Source of the DNA: Lysinibacillus fusiformis
GTDB lineage: Bacteria; Bacillota; Bacilli; Bacillales_A; Planococcaceae
Assembly: GCF_016925635.1 (NCBI RefSeq)
Contig: NZ_CP070490.1
Span: 3,788,001 to 3,852,000 of the forward strand
Direction of reading: 5' to 3'
DNA length: 64,000 nt
In this document: one piece after another, positions 35,162 through 44,427 of the stretch
Layout: each line of letters begins with the position of its first letter
How positions within the stretch are numbered: the first letter of the stretch is position 1
Translations under genes and position numbers: made by a program
Notes under the pieces: model-generated
Databases searched by the model: none
Told to the model about the DNA's origin: nothing
What the model saw: the letters and a program-made list of their open reading frames with translations, nothing else

Positions 35162-36427
35162 ATGGACTATTTTGCAAATAAACAGGCAACCTTACAAAAA
35201 TCAATTGACTGGTGGAATCCAGGAAAAACGAAACAGTGGCAAATTGATGGTGTCGATGTCGTTATCGGGAAACGAGAGGGCTATTATTTTTACGATGTGG
35301 ATGGCAAAAAATTAATGAATGCGCATCTCAATGGCGGTACGTATAATCTCGGACATCGTAACCCAGAAGTCATTGCGGCATTGGTGGAAGGAACCAATTA
35401 TTTTGATATTGGAAATCATCATTTTCCATCGACTGCACGTGCACAATTAGCAGAAAAATTAGCAGCTTGCACACCAGAGGGTTTAACATACTCTATTTTT
35501 TCTAGTGGTGGAAGTGAAGCAATTGATGTTGCCCTAAAGTGTGCACGTTATGCTACAAAACGCAAGAAAACGATTTCAATTAAAAATGGATATCATGGCC
35601 ACACAGGTCTTGCGGTTTCACTTGGTAATGAACGCTATTCAAAGCCATTTTTAAGTGAAGGCAGTCCACATGAATTTGTACACGTACCATTCAATGATCT
35701 TGCGGCAATGGAGCGAGAGCTTGCAAAAGGGGATGTAGCTAGCGTCATTATCGAGACCATTCCTGCGACATATGGGTTCCCGTTGCCAACAGCGAATTAC
35801 TTGGCGGATGTCAAGTCACTATGTGAGCGATACGGGGCATTATATATTGCAGATGAGGTGCAAACGGGCTTAATGAGAACAGGTAAACTGTGGGGAATTG
35901 AGCATTATGGTGTGAAACCAGATATTCTGGTGACGGCAAAGGGTCTGAGTGGCGGCATCTATCCAATTGCGGCAACAGTGGTCAATGAACGAGCAGGTGG
36001 CTGGATGGAAGAAGATGGACTAGCCCATATTTCTACATTTGGTGGCGCAGAACTTGGTTGTGTAGTGGCGATGAAAGTATTAGAAATCTCCCAACGTCCT
36101 GAAGTAGTAAAGAATGTAGAATATGTTGCGCGTTACCTACGCAGTGGCTTAGAGCGTATTCAACAACAATATCCTGATTTCTTTGTGGGCATTCGTCAGC
36201 TTGGCGTTGTTATGGGTCTAGAGTTTAATCATCCTGAAGGGGCTAAATATGTCATGAGCTCCTTGTACAAGCATGGTGTATGGGCCATTTATTCGATGCT
36301 AGATACTCGTGTGTTGCAATTTAAGCCAGGGTTATTATGTGATAAAGCGTATTGTGATGAATTGCTGGAGAAATGTGAGGCAGGTATTAAAGAAGCAGCA
36401 CAGCTTGTAAAGTTTGCACGCTATTAA
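35162..36427 (+). CDS. Class III PLP enzyme, probable amino-alcohol-phosphate phospho-lyase
   Basis: A 421-residue class III aminotransferase-fold enzyme. PLP Lys260 is in VTAKGLSGG, Asp231 in ADEVQTG binds the ring nitrogen, and FSSGGSEAID and NGYHGHTG bind the phosphate. In this genetic setting, next to an APH-type kinase and an aldehyde dehydrogenase, it is best read as a phospho-lyase that turns ethanolamine phosphate or 1-amino-2-propanol phosphate into aldehyde, ammonia and phosphate, as for the family members known to do this (AGXT2L1 and microbial counterparts). A true transaminase cannot be excluded. Start at 35162 with AGGAAGGTGG. Confidence 0.85.
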   Translation: MDYFANKQATLQKSIDWWNPGKTKQWQIDGVDVVIGKREGYYFYDVDGKKLMNAHLNGGTYNLGHRNPEVIAALVEGTNYFDIGNHHFPSTARAQLAEKLAACTPEGLTYSIFSSGGSEAIDVALKCARYATKRKKTISIKNGYHGHTGLAVSLGNERYSKPFLSEGSPHEFVHVPFNDLAAMERELAKGDVASVIIETIPATYGFPLPTANYLADVKSLCERYGALYIADEVQTGLMRTGKLWGIEHYGVKPDILVTAKGLSGGIYPIAATVVNERAGGWMEEDGLAHISTFGGAELGCVVAMKVLEISQRPEVVKNVEYVARYLRSGLERIQQQYPDFFVGIRQLGVVMGLEFNHPEGAKYVMSSLYKHGVWAIYSMLDTRVLQFKPGLLCDKAYCDELLEKCEAGIKEAAQLVKFARY

Positions 36428-36470
36428 TGGGAAGAAAGCTTATCATTTTAGTAAACAGGGGGTTTTCTAG

Positions 36471-37490
36471 ATGGGTCAAATGGATTTCGTAGATTTAGAA
36501 ATGGTCCTTTCCAACTTTCATCAAGCCGCAAATGACGCGTTAAAGGAGTTTAGTTGTTTAGTAGAAGCATCTTGTGAAATGATTGATTATTCCGAAAATG
36601 CGACGTATCTCGTAGAAGATGGTCAGGGTAAAAAATATATTCTGAGGATTAGCCGTCCAAATTACCATAAAAAAGAAGAAATCGAAGCGGAGATTGCTTG
36701 GTTAAACTCGCTCCATGAGCAATCTCCTATTGATGTATCATTACCGATGCGAGCAGATGACGGTGACTACGTACATGCTCATCCGTATAATGACACGATT
36801 TATTATAGCACATTATTTACATTTTTAGAGGGAAATGCTCCTGATGAAAATAATGAAGAAGACTTAATTCAACAATTTGAAACATTAGGCGAAATTACAG
36901 CCATGTTCCATAAACATACAATCGAGCAGCATGATTATTACCAAGCCTTTCAACGCATGACATGGAATTATGACACGATTTTAGGCCAATCCCCTAAATG
37001 GGCGAGATGGCAGGATGGACTTGGAATGACCTCTACACGAATTGCCTTATATGAGAAAGCATCACATATCATACAAAGGAAGTTAGAGGCATTTGGCAAA
37101 GATAAAACACGATTTGGTCTTATCCATGCTGATTTACGCTTAGCTAATTTACTCATCTATGGTGATGAAATTAAGGTGATTGATTTCGATGATTGTGGTT
37201 TTGGTTGGTTTTTATATGATTTAGCTACATCCGTGAGCTTTATTGAGCATATGCCATATCTTGATGAGTTGATCGTTTCATGGATCAAGGGCTACAGTAA
37301 AATTCGATCATTAACAGATGAAGAAAAAGAGATGATTCCGACATTTATTTTAATGAGAAGACTACAGCTTATTTCCTGGATTGGTAGTCGTGATAATGAG
37401 ACAACGCGCTTACTTGGTGAAAACTACACGCTTCAGAGCGATGCATTAGTGAAAGCTTATGTAGAAAGGTATCAAGACCGTAACAACTAA
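36471..37490 (+). CDS. APH/choline-kinase-fold kinase, probable amino-alcohol kinase
   Basis: A 339-residue kinase of the aminoglycoside phosphotransferase fold. The catalytic loop is LIHADLRLANLL (Asp221, Asn226) and the metal site VIDFDDCG (Asp238/Asp240). In actinobacterial aminoacetone compartments a homologous enzyme phosphorylates (S)-1-amino-2-propanol, and the same role is inferred here: ATP-dependent formation of the phosphate ester that the neighbouring PLP enzyme cleaves. It has no obvious encapsulation peptide, so it may act outside the shell. It lies 43 bp after the PLP gene. Confidence 0.85.
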   Translation: MGQMDFVDLEMVLSNFHQAANDALKEFSCLVEASCEMIDYSENATYLVEDGQGKKYILRISRPNYHKKEEIEAEIAWLNSLHEQSPIDVSLPMRADDGDYVHAHPYNDTIYYSTLFTFLEGNAPDENNEEDLIQQFETLGEITAMFHKHTIEQHDYYQAFQRMTWNYDTILGQSPKWARWQDGLGMTSTRIALYEKASHIIQRKLEAFGKDKTRFGLIHADLRLANLLIYGDEIKVIDFDDCGFGWFLYDLATSVSFIEHMPYLDELIVSWIKGYSKIRSLTDEEKEMIPTFILMRRLQLISWIGSRDNETTRLLGENYTLQSDALVKAYVERYQDRNN

Positions 37491-37515
37491 ATAACGATAA
37501 AAGGTGGCGAATAAC

Positions 37516-38922
37516 ATGTCTTCGAAAAAGGATGAAATCATCGTATTAAAGAAAGCCCTTACACCCATCCATTTATGGACAATTGGCGTCGGCATTGTGA
37601 TTTCTGGTAACTACTTTGGCTGGAATTTTGGTTTAAGTCAATCTGGTTTTTTAGGAATGCTCATTGCCACATTATTTATGGCGATTATGTATTTAACGAT
37701 GACCTTAGGTATTTCTGAATTATCGACGATGTTACCTTATGCAGGTGGCCCTTATTCATTTGCTCGACGGGCGATGGGTCGTTATATCGGTTTTATTACA
37801 GGGATTGGTGTCGTGCTGCAGTATGTCATTGCCGCACCCATTATCGCGATTGGTATTGGGGGCTATATTAGCTTTTTATTTCCAGCCGTACCGACAGTGG
37901 TGGCAGCTGCCTTTATGTATGCTCTGTTCATGGGTGTTCACATTATTGGTATTAAGGAATATGCCACAATCGAAATGGTGCTTGTCTTTATCGCGTTAGG
38001 TCTATTAGTGCTAATGTACTTCGTTGGCTTACCACAAATTAATGTGGGTCATTTATTCCCTGCGAATGGTGATCTTATACCAGGTGGGTTTAAAGGAATA
38101 TGGTAGGCATTACCGTATGCGATGTGGCTATTCCTAGCAATCGAGATGCTGCCTATGCTATCAGAGGAAACAAGAGATGTGCAAAAGGATATGCCAAAGG
38201 GGTTAATTTCAGGTATGGTGACCTTGCTAATCTTGTCCATTTTGACAACAACGGTTGCTATCGGGCTAGCTGGTATTGATGTCATGACAGTTGCTGAAGA
38301 TCCGTTGCCAGCAGCGATTGCGGCCGTTTTTGGGAATACGTATTGGTTGGCTCAAATCTTAGCATCTGTTGGCTTAGTCGGCTTAATCGCAAGCTTTTCT
38401 GGTGTCATTTTGGCTTATTCTCGTCAGGTCTATGCCTTATCACGAGCAGGCTATTTGCCAAGCATGTTATCGAAGATGCATAAAAAGCGTCAGACACCGT
38501 ATATGGCCATTATTTTGCCAGGCTTTATCGGGTTAGTGTTAGTCCTTTTATTTAATCCAGATGATTTGATTTTAATTTCTACATTTGGGGCCTTGGTATC
38601 CTATATCACGATGAATTTATCGGTGTTGATTTTGCGTAAAAAGGAGCCACATCTAGTGCGTACCTTTAAGACACCGCTGTATCCATTTACGCCCATTGTC
38701 TCACTCGTGCTAGCTGTTATTGCCATCTTTGCGAGCTTCTTTGCGAATTTGACTTTTTTCATCGTTAGTTTGGCTGTTTTTGCTGTGGCAAGTATTTATT
38801 ATTGGGTGTGGGCAAGACATCGTATTAACGAGGATGCACCAGAGGAACGTTTTGCGAAGGAAGCCACGGTGCAGGTAGAGGTGCAAGTACCAGTATCGCC
38901 AATCGAAGCGATACGAGAATAA
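37516..38922 (+). pseudogene. APC-family amino-alcohol/amino-acid permease with an in-frame TAG
   Basis: Read through one TAG (38104-38106), this is a 468-residue, twelve-helix APC permease similar to ethanolamine permeases: LTPIHLWTIGVGIVISGNYFGWNFGL, AGGPYSFARRAMG, then after the stop ALPYAMWLFLAIEMLPMLSEETRD. Both halves are in one frame and intact, joined by GFKGIW, the stop, then ALPYAM. As it stands only a truncated protein would be made. The role is uptake of the operon's substrate. It may be a recent null mutation, an error, or suppressed. Start: ATG at 37516 with AAGGTGG. Confidence 0.85.
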
Positions 38923-38942
38923 ACAAAGGGATGGGTTTTCCT

Positions 38943-39686
38943 ATGACAAAAGTGGAATGGGTCATTTTTGATAAGGATGGAACGATTATCGAGATGGATT
39001 CTTTATGGATTGACTGGGCCAAAAATTTATATGCAAATTTAACTGAAAATCCAGACTTCAAAATCCGTATTTCCTTACAAATTTTTTTGAAAAATATAGG
39101 GGTTCATGACAATGGAACAACCATTGATCCAACGAGTCCTCTAGCCATTGGAAGTATACAAGAAGCTGAAACGATTGTGGCGTTTTTACTCTATCAGCAG
39201 GGAATCCCTTGGAGCAAAGGGGTGACACTTGCGAGAGCAGCTTCCAACTTAGCCACATCACAGCAGGAAAATAGCAGGGTACAGGCATTACCAGGTATTC
39301 GCTCTCTCATCAAGACTTTAAAAAATCAAGGGATGAAATTAGGGGTGATCACAGCTGATCAAACAGCACGAGCTAAGTCACACTTACAACAGCTAGAGTT
39401 ATTAGGCTACTTTGAATTCGTTCTAGGAAGTGACCAAGCTGCATCCAGTAAACCCTTCCCAGACTTAGCATATGTTGCAAAGGAACAATTTCAAGTACCA
39501 CTTGAGAAAGCCGTGATGATTGGCGATTCGAATGCAGATATGCTCTTTGCTAAAAATGCTGGCATGTGCTTTTCGATTGGCATCATACCTCCAGCCACAT
39601 ACCCAAAGGATTATTTACCTGATGCGACCACCATTATTGAAGCGTATGACGAATCTGTTTTTACCATGCTAATCGAAAAGGAGTGA
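38943..39686 (+). CDS. HAD-superfamily phosphatase of the microcompartment operon
   Basis: A 247-residue HAD hydrolase: motif I IFDKDGTI, motif II VITADQT, Lys in SSKPFPDL and motif IV GDSNADM. The helical cap lies between motifs I and II, as in phosphoglycolate phosphatase and phosphonatase. Within this operon it could remove phosphate from a dead-end or excess phosphorylated amino alcohol, or act on acyl phosphate, but no substrate can be read off. Start at 38943 (AAAGGG about 11 bases before); the ATG at 38931 abuts the ribosome site. Confidence 0.8.
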   Translation: MTKVEWVIFDKDGTIIEMDSLWIDWAKNLYANLTENPDFKIRISLQIFLKNIGVHDNGTTIDPTSPLAIGSIQEAETIVAFLLYQQGIPWSKGVTLARAASNLATSQQENSRVQALPGIRSLIKTLKNQGMKLGVITADQTARAKSHLQQLELLGYFEFVLGSDQAASSKPFPDLAYVAKEQFQVPLEKAVMIGDSNADMLFAKNAGMCFSIGIIPPATYPKDYLPDATTIIEAYDESVFTMLIEKE

Positions 39687-39690
39687 GCAT

Positions 39691-39960
39691 ATGGACAATC
39701 AGCTAATTGCCAAAATTACTGAATTGGTATTGGAAAAACTAACACAAGCCTCTCAAACATTATCAAACGAAGAATTACAGGAATGGCAATCATTTCGATT
39801 AATAAAAGAAAATCATCAGTTACAGCAAGCAACGGCCCCTGCTTATGAAGCATTATCTGCGCATGAATTACAACATTGGCAAAGCTTGCACCAGCAATCA
39901 TCAGGCACTGCCTCTACAGCCAATACGAACGACTTAATCGCGCTAAAAAAATTTACATGA
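39691..39960 (+). CDS. Small protein with encapsulation-type helix and an internal repeat
   Basis: An 89-residue protein that I do not recognise as a family. Residues 1-18 (MDNQLIAKITELVLEKLT) are an amphipathic helix like encapsulation peptides, and resemble the C-terminal helix of the neighbouring aldehyde dehydrogenase. Two copies of LSxxELQxWQS follow (about residues 24-34 and 54-64), then a Ser/Thr-rich tail. There is no catalytic motif. It may be a linker that organises cargo inside the shell. It starts 4 bp after the HAD gene with AAGGAG. Confidence 0.8.
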   Translation: MDNQLIAKITELVLEKLTQASQTLSNEELQEWQSFRLIKENHQLQQATAPAYEALSAHELQHWQSLHQQSSGTASTANTNDLIALKKFT

Positions 39961-39975
39961 CGGGAGGTTCGTCAT

Positions 39976-41457
39976 ATGGTGAGAGACCAAGATTTGCTTT
40001 CCATACAAGAGGCAAGGGACGGGATAGCAGCCGCTTCGCTTGCGCAAAAAATGTATGCTAGCTTTACACAAGAGCAGGTGGATCGAATTGTCGAGGCCAT
40101 TGCCCAAGCTGCTTATAAACAAGCAGAAAACCTTGCCATACTAGCCGTTACGGAAACAAAGATGGGGATTATTGAACATAAAAAAATGAAAAATGAGTTG
40201 GCTTCCCAAGGTGTTTATGAAGCCATCCGACAGGAGAAGACAGTTGGCATTATATATGAGGATAGGGTAGCAAAGCAGGTGGAAATGGCCTATCCATTCG
40301 GTGTCATTGCCGCAGTTACACCTGTCACGAACCCGACAGCAACAGCCATTTTTAAAACGCTCATTGCCTTAAAGGCGCAAAATGCCATTGTCTTTAGTCC
40401 TCATCCAACAGCCGTCAACTGCACCATTGAGGCATTAAAGATTTGTCAGCAGGCAGCCGTTCATGCCGGTGCACCAGAGGGACTCATTCAATGGATTAGC
40501 CATCCAACAATAAAAGGTACAGAGGAACTTATGCATCATCGTGATGTACAGCTGATTTTAGCAACAGGTGGAGCAGGGCTTGTTAAAGCTGCCTATAGCT
40601 CAGGGAAACCAGCCTATGGTGTTGGCCCTGGGAATGTTCCTGTCTATATTGATCGCACAGCAAATGTGAACGAGGCGATGAAACGAATTATCGATAGTAA
40701 ATCATTTGATAATAGTACCATCTGTGCCACAGAACAAGCCATTGTCGTTCATCAGGAGGTAAAAGCTCAGGTGATGGCGGCTTTAGCGGAGAATGGGGCG
40801 ATCTTACTAAGTGGGCAGAACAAGGAAAAATTAGCAAAGGTGATTTCGCCAGTGGCTCGTACATTAAATAGCCAAATTGTCGGAAAGCCAGCAACTGTAA
40901 TCGCCCAAATGGCCAATATTGAGGTTCCCCCTCATACACGCGTGTTAGTGGCGGAGGAACATGAGATAGGGAAGGAATTTCCGTTTTCAATGGAAAAGCT
41001 ATCCCCGATCTTAGGTCTTTATACAGCTCAGTCTCAGGAGGAAGCCGTAAAGATTTGTCATCGCTTGCTTGACGTTGGAGGGAGAGGACATAGCCTGGCT
41101 ATTCATGCTCAGGATGAACATTTTGTTAAGCAGTTCGCCGCTCAAATGCCTGTGTCCAGAATTTTAGTGAATACCTTAGCATCTGTTGGTGCTGCGGGCG
41201 GTACAACAAGTTTACCCCCTTCCTTTACATTAGGCTGTGGGGCATATGGGGGGAATATTACGAGTGATAATATTTCTGCTCGTCATTTGGTGAATAAAAA
41301 AAGAGTGGCCTATGAAGTGAAGGCACTAACAATTCCGCCCCCACAGCATCCACAAAATATACAGGCTCCTTCGATGCAAGCAAATGAAGGGGCATCCATT
41401 GACAGGTTGACCATTGAAAAGATTGTAGAGAAAGTACTAACAAAGCTAAGTAATTAG
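39976..41457 (+). CDS. Acylating aldehyde dehydrogenase (EutE/PduP type)
   Basis: A 493-residue CoA-acylating aldehyde dehydrogenase. Catalytic Cys250 is in [13 protein letters not shown]; the cofactor region has [14 protein letters not shown] and [10 protein letters not shown]. It turns propionaldehyde or acetaldehyde into acyl-CoA with NAD+ reduction. Unlike many EutE/PduP proteins its N-terminus is not helical-targeting. The C-terminus instead ends in an amphipathic helix ([18 protein letters not shown]) after a proline/glutamine linker, a C-terminal encapsulation peptide as in some compartment families. It should lie in the BMC lumen. Confidence 0.95.
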   Translation: MVRDQDLLSIQEARDGIAAASLAQKMYASFTQEQVDRIVEAIAQAAYKQAENLAILAVTETKMGIIEHKKMKNELASQGVYEAIRQEKTVGIIYEDRVAKQVEMAYPFGVIAAVTPVTNPTATAIFKTLIALKAQNAIVFSPHPTAVNCTIEALKICQQAAVHAGAPEGLIQWISHPTIKGTEELMHHRDVQLILATGGAGLVKAAYSSGKPAYGVGPGNVPVYIDRTANVNEAMKRIIDSKSFDNSTICATEQAIVVHQEVKAQVMAALAENGAILLSGQNKEKLAKVISPVARTLNSQIVGKPATVIAQMANIEVPPHTRVLVAEEHEIGKEFPFSMEKLSPILGLYTAQSQEEAVKICHRLLDVGGRGHSLAIHAQDEHFVKQFAAQMPVSRILVNTLASVGAAGGTTSLPPSFTLGCGAYGGNITSDNISARHLVNKKRVAYEVKALTIPPPQHPQNIQAPSMQANEGASIDRLTIEKIVEKVLTKLSN

Positions 41458-41471
41458 AGGAGGAAATAGCA

Positions 41472-41753
41472 ATGAGTGTAGAAATAAATGGAGCTTTAGG
41501 CATGATTGAAACAAGAGGCTTAATCGGATCAATTGAAGCAGCAGATGCCATGGTGAAGGCTGCAAACGTCAATATTGTAGGAAAAGTACATGTTGGGGGC
41601 GGCATTGTGACGGTGCTGGTGACAGGTGATGTCGGGGCAGTCAAGGCAGCGACCGATGCAGGCTCTGAGGCCGCACGTCGTGTAGGTGAGCTATTATCCG
41701 TACATGTCATTCCACGCCCTCATTCGGAATTATACGCAATTTTACCTAAGTGA
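41472..41753 (+). CDS. BMC-H hexameric shell protein (PduA/EutM type)
   Basis: A 93-residue single BMC-domain protein: [30 protein letters not shown], pore loop [20 protein letters not shown], and a C-terminal [10 protein letters not shown]. It should form the flat hexagonal facets of the shell with a glycine-rich pore for small metabolites. It is almost the same as the shell protein at 44.1 kb (most differences in the last helix), indicating a duplication inside the operon. Confidence 0.97.
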   Translation: MSVEINGALGMIETRGLIGSIEAADAMVKAANVNIVGKVHVGGGIVTVLVTGDVGAVKAATDAGSEAARRVGELLSVHVIPRPHSELYAILPK

Positions 41754-41769
41754 AAAGTGAGGGATTGTG

Positions 41770-42384
41770 ATGACAAACAATCAAATACATGCCACTGATG
41801 TCACCAATCAAAGTATTCCGATTGCGATTTCTGCCCGTCATTGCCATTTAAATGAGGAGGATTTCTATCATTTATTTGGGAGAGAGGCTGTTTTACAGAA
41901 ATGGAAGGAACTTTCCCAGCCCGGTCAATTTGCCGCACAGCAAGTCCTAACGATAAAGGGAGCTAGAGGTCAAATTGACAAGGTTCGGGTTTTAGGCCCT
42001 TTTCGCACAGCAACCCAAATTGAAATCAGCCAAACGGATGCCATCAAGCTTGGCGTGACACCACCGATTCGTCTGTCAGGTGACTTAGAAAAATCTGAAT
42101 CGATCACATTGATTGGACCGCATGGAACACGCCATAAAAAGCAAGGATTGATTATTGCCCAAGCACATATTCATATGGGCGTATCGGATGCTGTTGCCTT
42201 CAATGTCCAAGATAAGGAAATCGTGACGGTCGAAATCTGTGGGGATGTACGTCATCTGCAATTAATGAATGTTGTTGTACGTGTCTCACCCGAATTCGTC
42301 CTTGAGATGCATGTAGATACAGATGAAGCGAATGCCGCTGCCCTTCATCAGCATTCAATTGGCAAGCTGATAAAAATGGAGTGA
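41770..42384 (+). CDS. PduL-type phosphotransacylase (no encapsulation peptide)
   Basis: A 204-residue PduL enzyme that exchanges CoA for phosphate on acyl-CoA, releasing CoA for reuse in the lumen. The zinc ligands are present: ISARHCHL near the N-terminus, IAQAHIHM in the middle and LEMHVDTDEAN towards the end. The other PduL motif QPGQFAAQQVL is also clear. The N-terminus MTNNQIHATDVTNQS is polar, without the usual targeting helix, in contrast to the second PduL at 44.4 kb. It may act outside the shell or ride with a partner. Confidence 0.95.
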   Translation: MTNNQIHATDVTNQSIPIAISARHCHLNEEDFYHLFGREAVLQKWKELSQPGQFAAQQVLTIKGARGQIDKVRVLGPFRTATQIEISQTDAIKLGVTPPIRLSGDLEKSESITLIGPHGTRHKKQGLIIAQAHIHMGVSDAVAFNVQDKEIVTVEICGDVRHLQLMNVVVRVSPEFVLEMHVDTDEANAAALHQHSIGKLIKME

Positions 42385-42389
42385 CAAGT

Positions 42390-43010
42390 ATGGATGTAAA
42401 AGAATTACAGAGAATCATCGAAGAAGTAGTCACATCGTTGATGGATACGAGGCACAAAAGAATCTTACTTGTTCATCCTTACACGGCAACCTCTAAGAAA
42501 CAAGTGGACATATTACAAAGCTATTGCCATGTCGAGGAGTGGCAAGTAAACGACACTACTAGCACCTCTCAGCTGTTTTACGATGCCATTGTTTTTCTGG
42601 AAGTGGATCAAGCATTTATTGTCAGCAGCGCACAAGGTTTGCCTACTACACCGGCAGCCTTGTACCTGTCTGAGTTGCTTATTAGCACTCAAACAGCGAT
42701 TTTAATTCCCGATGAAAAATTAGCTGCTGTTGTCTCAGCAAAGGAACCAAATCCTTACATGAAGATGTTGCTGCACCATATAGAGCGCTTAAAGGAATTT
42801 GGCTGTGACATTCAGTTATTTGCACAGCTTATTCGATTTTTAAAGCAGCAACAGGAACCTACTCATTTAAGTATAGAGGCAAACTATGTAACAGCCGAGA
42901 TGCTTCAATCGTACAAAGGGCAACAGCTGACACTGCCTGCCCACACAAAACTTACACCACTTGCACAAGAAATAATTCAGGAAAAAGGGATGACAATACA
43001 AAGATATTAG
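42390..43010 (+). CDS. BMC-associated flavoprotein-like protein with encapsulation-type helix
   Basis: A 206-residue protein. Residues 1-18 (MDVKELQRIIEEVVTSLM) are an amphipathic encapsulation-like helix; then a Rossmann-like domain (RILLVHPYTATSK, YDAIVFLEVD, TQTAILIPDE) resembling the flavoprotein-type proteins of other compartment operons; then a C-terminal module (VTAEMLQSYKGQQLTLP, LTPLAQEIIQEKGM) that recurs at the end of the second PduL. Function unknown; a role in redox or cofactor handling in the lumen is conceivable. The ATG at 42390 is preceded by GGAG. Confidence 0.6.
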   Translation: MDVKELQRIIEEVVTSLMDTRHKRILLVHPYTATSKKQVDILQSYCHVEEWQVNDTTSTSQLFYDAIVFLEVDQAFIVSSAQGLPTTPAALYLSELLISTQTAILIPDEKLAAVVSAKEPNPYMKMLLHHIERLKEFGCDIQLFAQLIRFLKQQQEPTHLSIEANYVTAEMLQSYKGQQLTLPAHTKLTPLAQEIIQEKGMTIQRY

Positions 43011-43025
43011 CAGGAGTGTTGCTAC

Positions 43026-43316
43026 ATGACGAAATCGATTGGTATTGTGGAGACAAGAGGGCTTGCGATTTCAATACGAATCGCAGATGCTATGCTCAAA
43101 GCAGCGGATATTCGAATACTTCGACAAGAAACCATCGATTTGGCTCTAGTAACCATTGCCATTGAAGGGGACACAGCGGCCATTCAAGAAGCGATAGCCA
43201 TTGGCACACAACTAGCTAAAGCAGCCAACCAATGGATTGCCTCATCGACTATTTTACGGCCAGATATTGCGGTGAATGGATTAGTCACAGAAATTGCGAA
43301 AAAGCCAAGTACTTAA
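43026..43316 (+). CDS. Divergent BMC-H shell protein
   Basis: A 96-residue BMC-domain protein (SIGIVETRGLAISIRIADAMLKAADIRIL). The pore region is unusual: QETIDLALVTIAIEGD replaces the glycine-rich loop of the other shell proteins, and ISIRIADAM replaces GSIEAADAM. The C-terminal tail also differs. It may form a hexamer with a different or closed pore, or a minor shell part. It lies 15 bp after the flavoprotein-like gene. Confidence 0.9.
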   Translation: MTKSIGIVETRGLAISIRIADAMLKAADIRILRQETIDLALVTIAIEGDTAAIQEAIAIGTQLAKAANQWIASSTILRPDIAVNGLVTEIAKKPST

Positions 43317-43346
43317 AATGGATAAAAGGAAAGGTGGAGGAACGAG

Positions 43347-44117
43347 TTGAAGGTCGATTTAACGGGAAAGGTTGTCATAGTTACTGGTGGTAGTAAAGGA
43401 ATTGGGAAGGGGATTGCCACCGTCTTTGCTCAGCAAGGTGCTCATGTGGTGATTGCGGCAAGAGGTATGGAAGCTGCCACAGATTTAGCAAATCAACTAC
43501 AAGCGCAAGGGTTTTCAGCTTCAGCTACCGCTGTTGATGTTGAAAACTATGAATCTGTTGAAAACATGGCTACGGAGGTTGCTAGCTCTTTTGGTTCCAT
43601 CGATATTTTATGTGCCAATGCTGGTATTTTTCCCTCTGTAAAACTAGAGGACATGACGCCCGACCATTGGGATCAGGTATTAAATGTCAATGCCAGAGGA
43701 ACGATGTTTGCTGTTAAAGCGTGCATCCCGTATTTAAAGGAAGCGAATGCTGGCAGGGTCATTATTACCTCGTCCATAACGGGCCCAGTGACTGGCTATG
43801 CTGGATGGACCCATTATGCCGCAAGTAAAGCAGCTCAATTAGGGTTTATGCGCACTGCGGCTCTTGAATTAGCACCCTATAAGATTACGGTCAATGCCGT
43901 GCTACCAGGAAATATTGCAACAGAAGGCTTAGATGGACTTGGTGAAACCTATCTACAGAAGATGGCAAAGGCGATTCCATATGGTAGTCTCGGTCGTGTG
44001 GAGGATATTGCGTATGCCGCATTGTTCCTCAGTAGTAAGGAGGCTGGTTTTATTACGGGCCAATCGATCATTATTGATGGCGGTCAAACATTACCAGAAG
44101 ATGCAGAAGCATTTTAA
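43347..44117 (+). CDS. Short-chain dehydrogenase/reductase of the microcompartment operon
   Basis: A 256-residue SDR: cofactor loop TGGSKGIGKG, CANAGIF, and catalytic Ser in ITSSITGP, Tyr and Lys in HYAASKAAQ. In aminoacetone-type compartments an SDR interconverts aminoacetone and 1-amino-2-propanol, so this is a plausible amino-alcohol dehydrogenase/aminoacetone reductase; alternatively it recycles NADH by reducing an aldehyde. No residue fixes substrate. The start is a TTG with AAGGTGGAGG about 6 bases upstream. Confidence 0.88.
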   Translation: MKVDLTGKVVIVTGGSKGIGKGIATVFAQQGAHVVIAARGMEAATDLANQLQAQGFSASATAVDVENYESVENMATEVASSFGSIDILCANAGIFPSVKLEDMTPDHWDQVLNVNARGTMFAVKACIPYLKEANAGRVIITSSITGPVTGYAGWTHYAASKAAQLGFMRTAALELAPYKITVNAVLPGNIATEGLDGLGETYLQKMAKAIPYGSLGRVEDIAYAALFLSSKEAGFITGQSIIIDGGQTLPEDAEAF

Positions 44118-44135
44118 GAGAGGGAGGGATACGAG

Positions 44136-44411
44136 ATGAATTTAGGTGCATTAGGGATGATTGAAACAAAGGGTTTAGTGGGTTCTATTGAAGCGGCTGA
44201 TGCGATGGTGAAGGCCGCAAATGTCAATATTGTTGGTAAAGTCCATGTGGGTGGCGGTATCGTTACTGTGCTTGTCCGTGGGGATGTAGGGGCTGTGAAA
44301 GCCGCAACGGATGCAGGAGCAGCAGCTGCACAACGTGTTGGAGAGCTATTATCTGTGCATGTGATTCCGCGACCACATGCAGAATTGGAAGCGATGCTAA
44401 AGGTGCAATAA
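44136..44411 (+). CDS. BMC-H hexameric shell protein, near-duplicate
   Basis: A 91-residue shell protein nearly the same as the one at 41.5 kb through the pore loop [18 protein letters not shown] and up to [10 protein letters not shown]. It lacks the first three residues and changes the last turn. Two nearly equal facets suggest dosage or mixed hexamers. It lies between the SDR and the second PduL. Confidence 0.97.
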   Translation: MNLGALGMIETKGLVGSIEAADAMVKAANVNIVGKVHVGGGIVTVLVRGDVGAVKAATDAGAAAAQRVGELLSVHVIPRPHAELEAMLKVQ

Positions 44412-44427
44412 TGAGTGAGGTGGCTAT

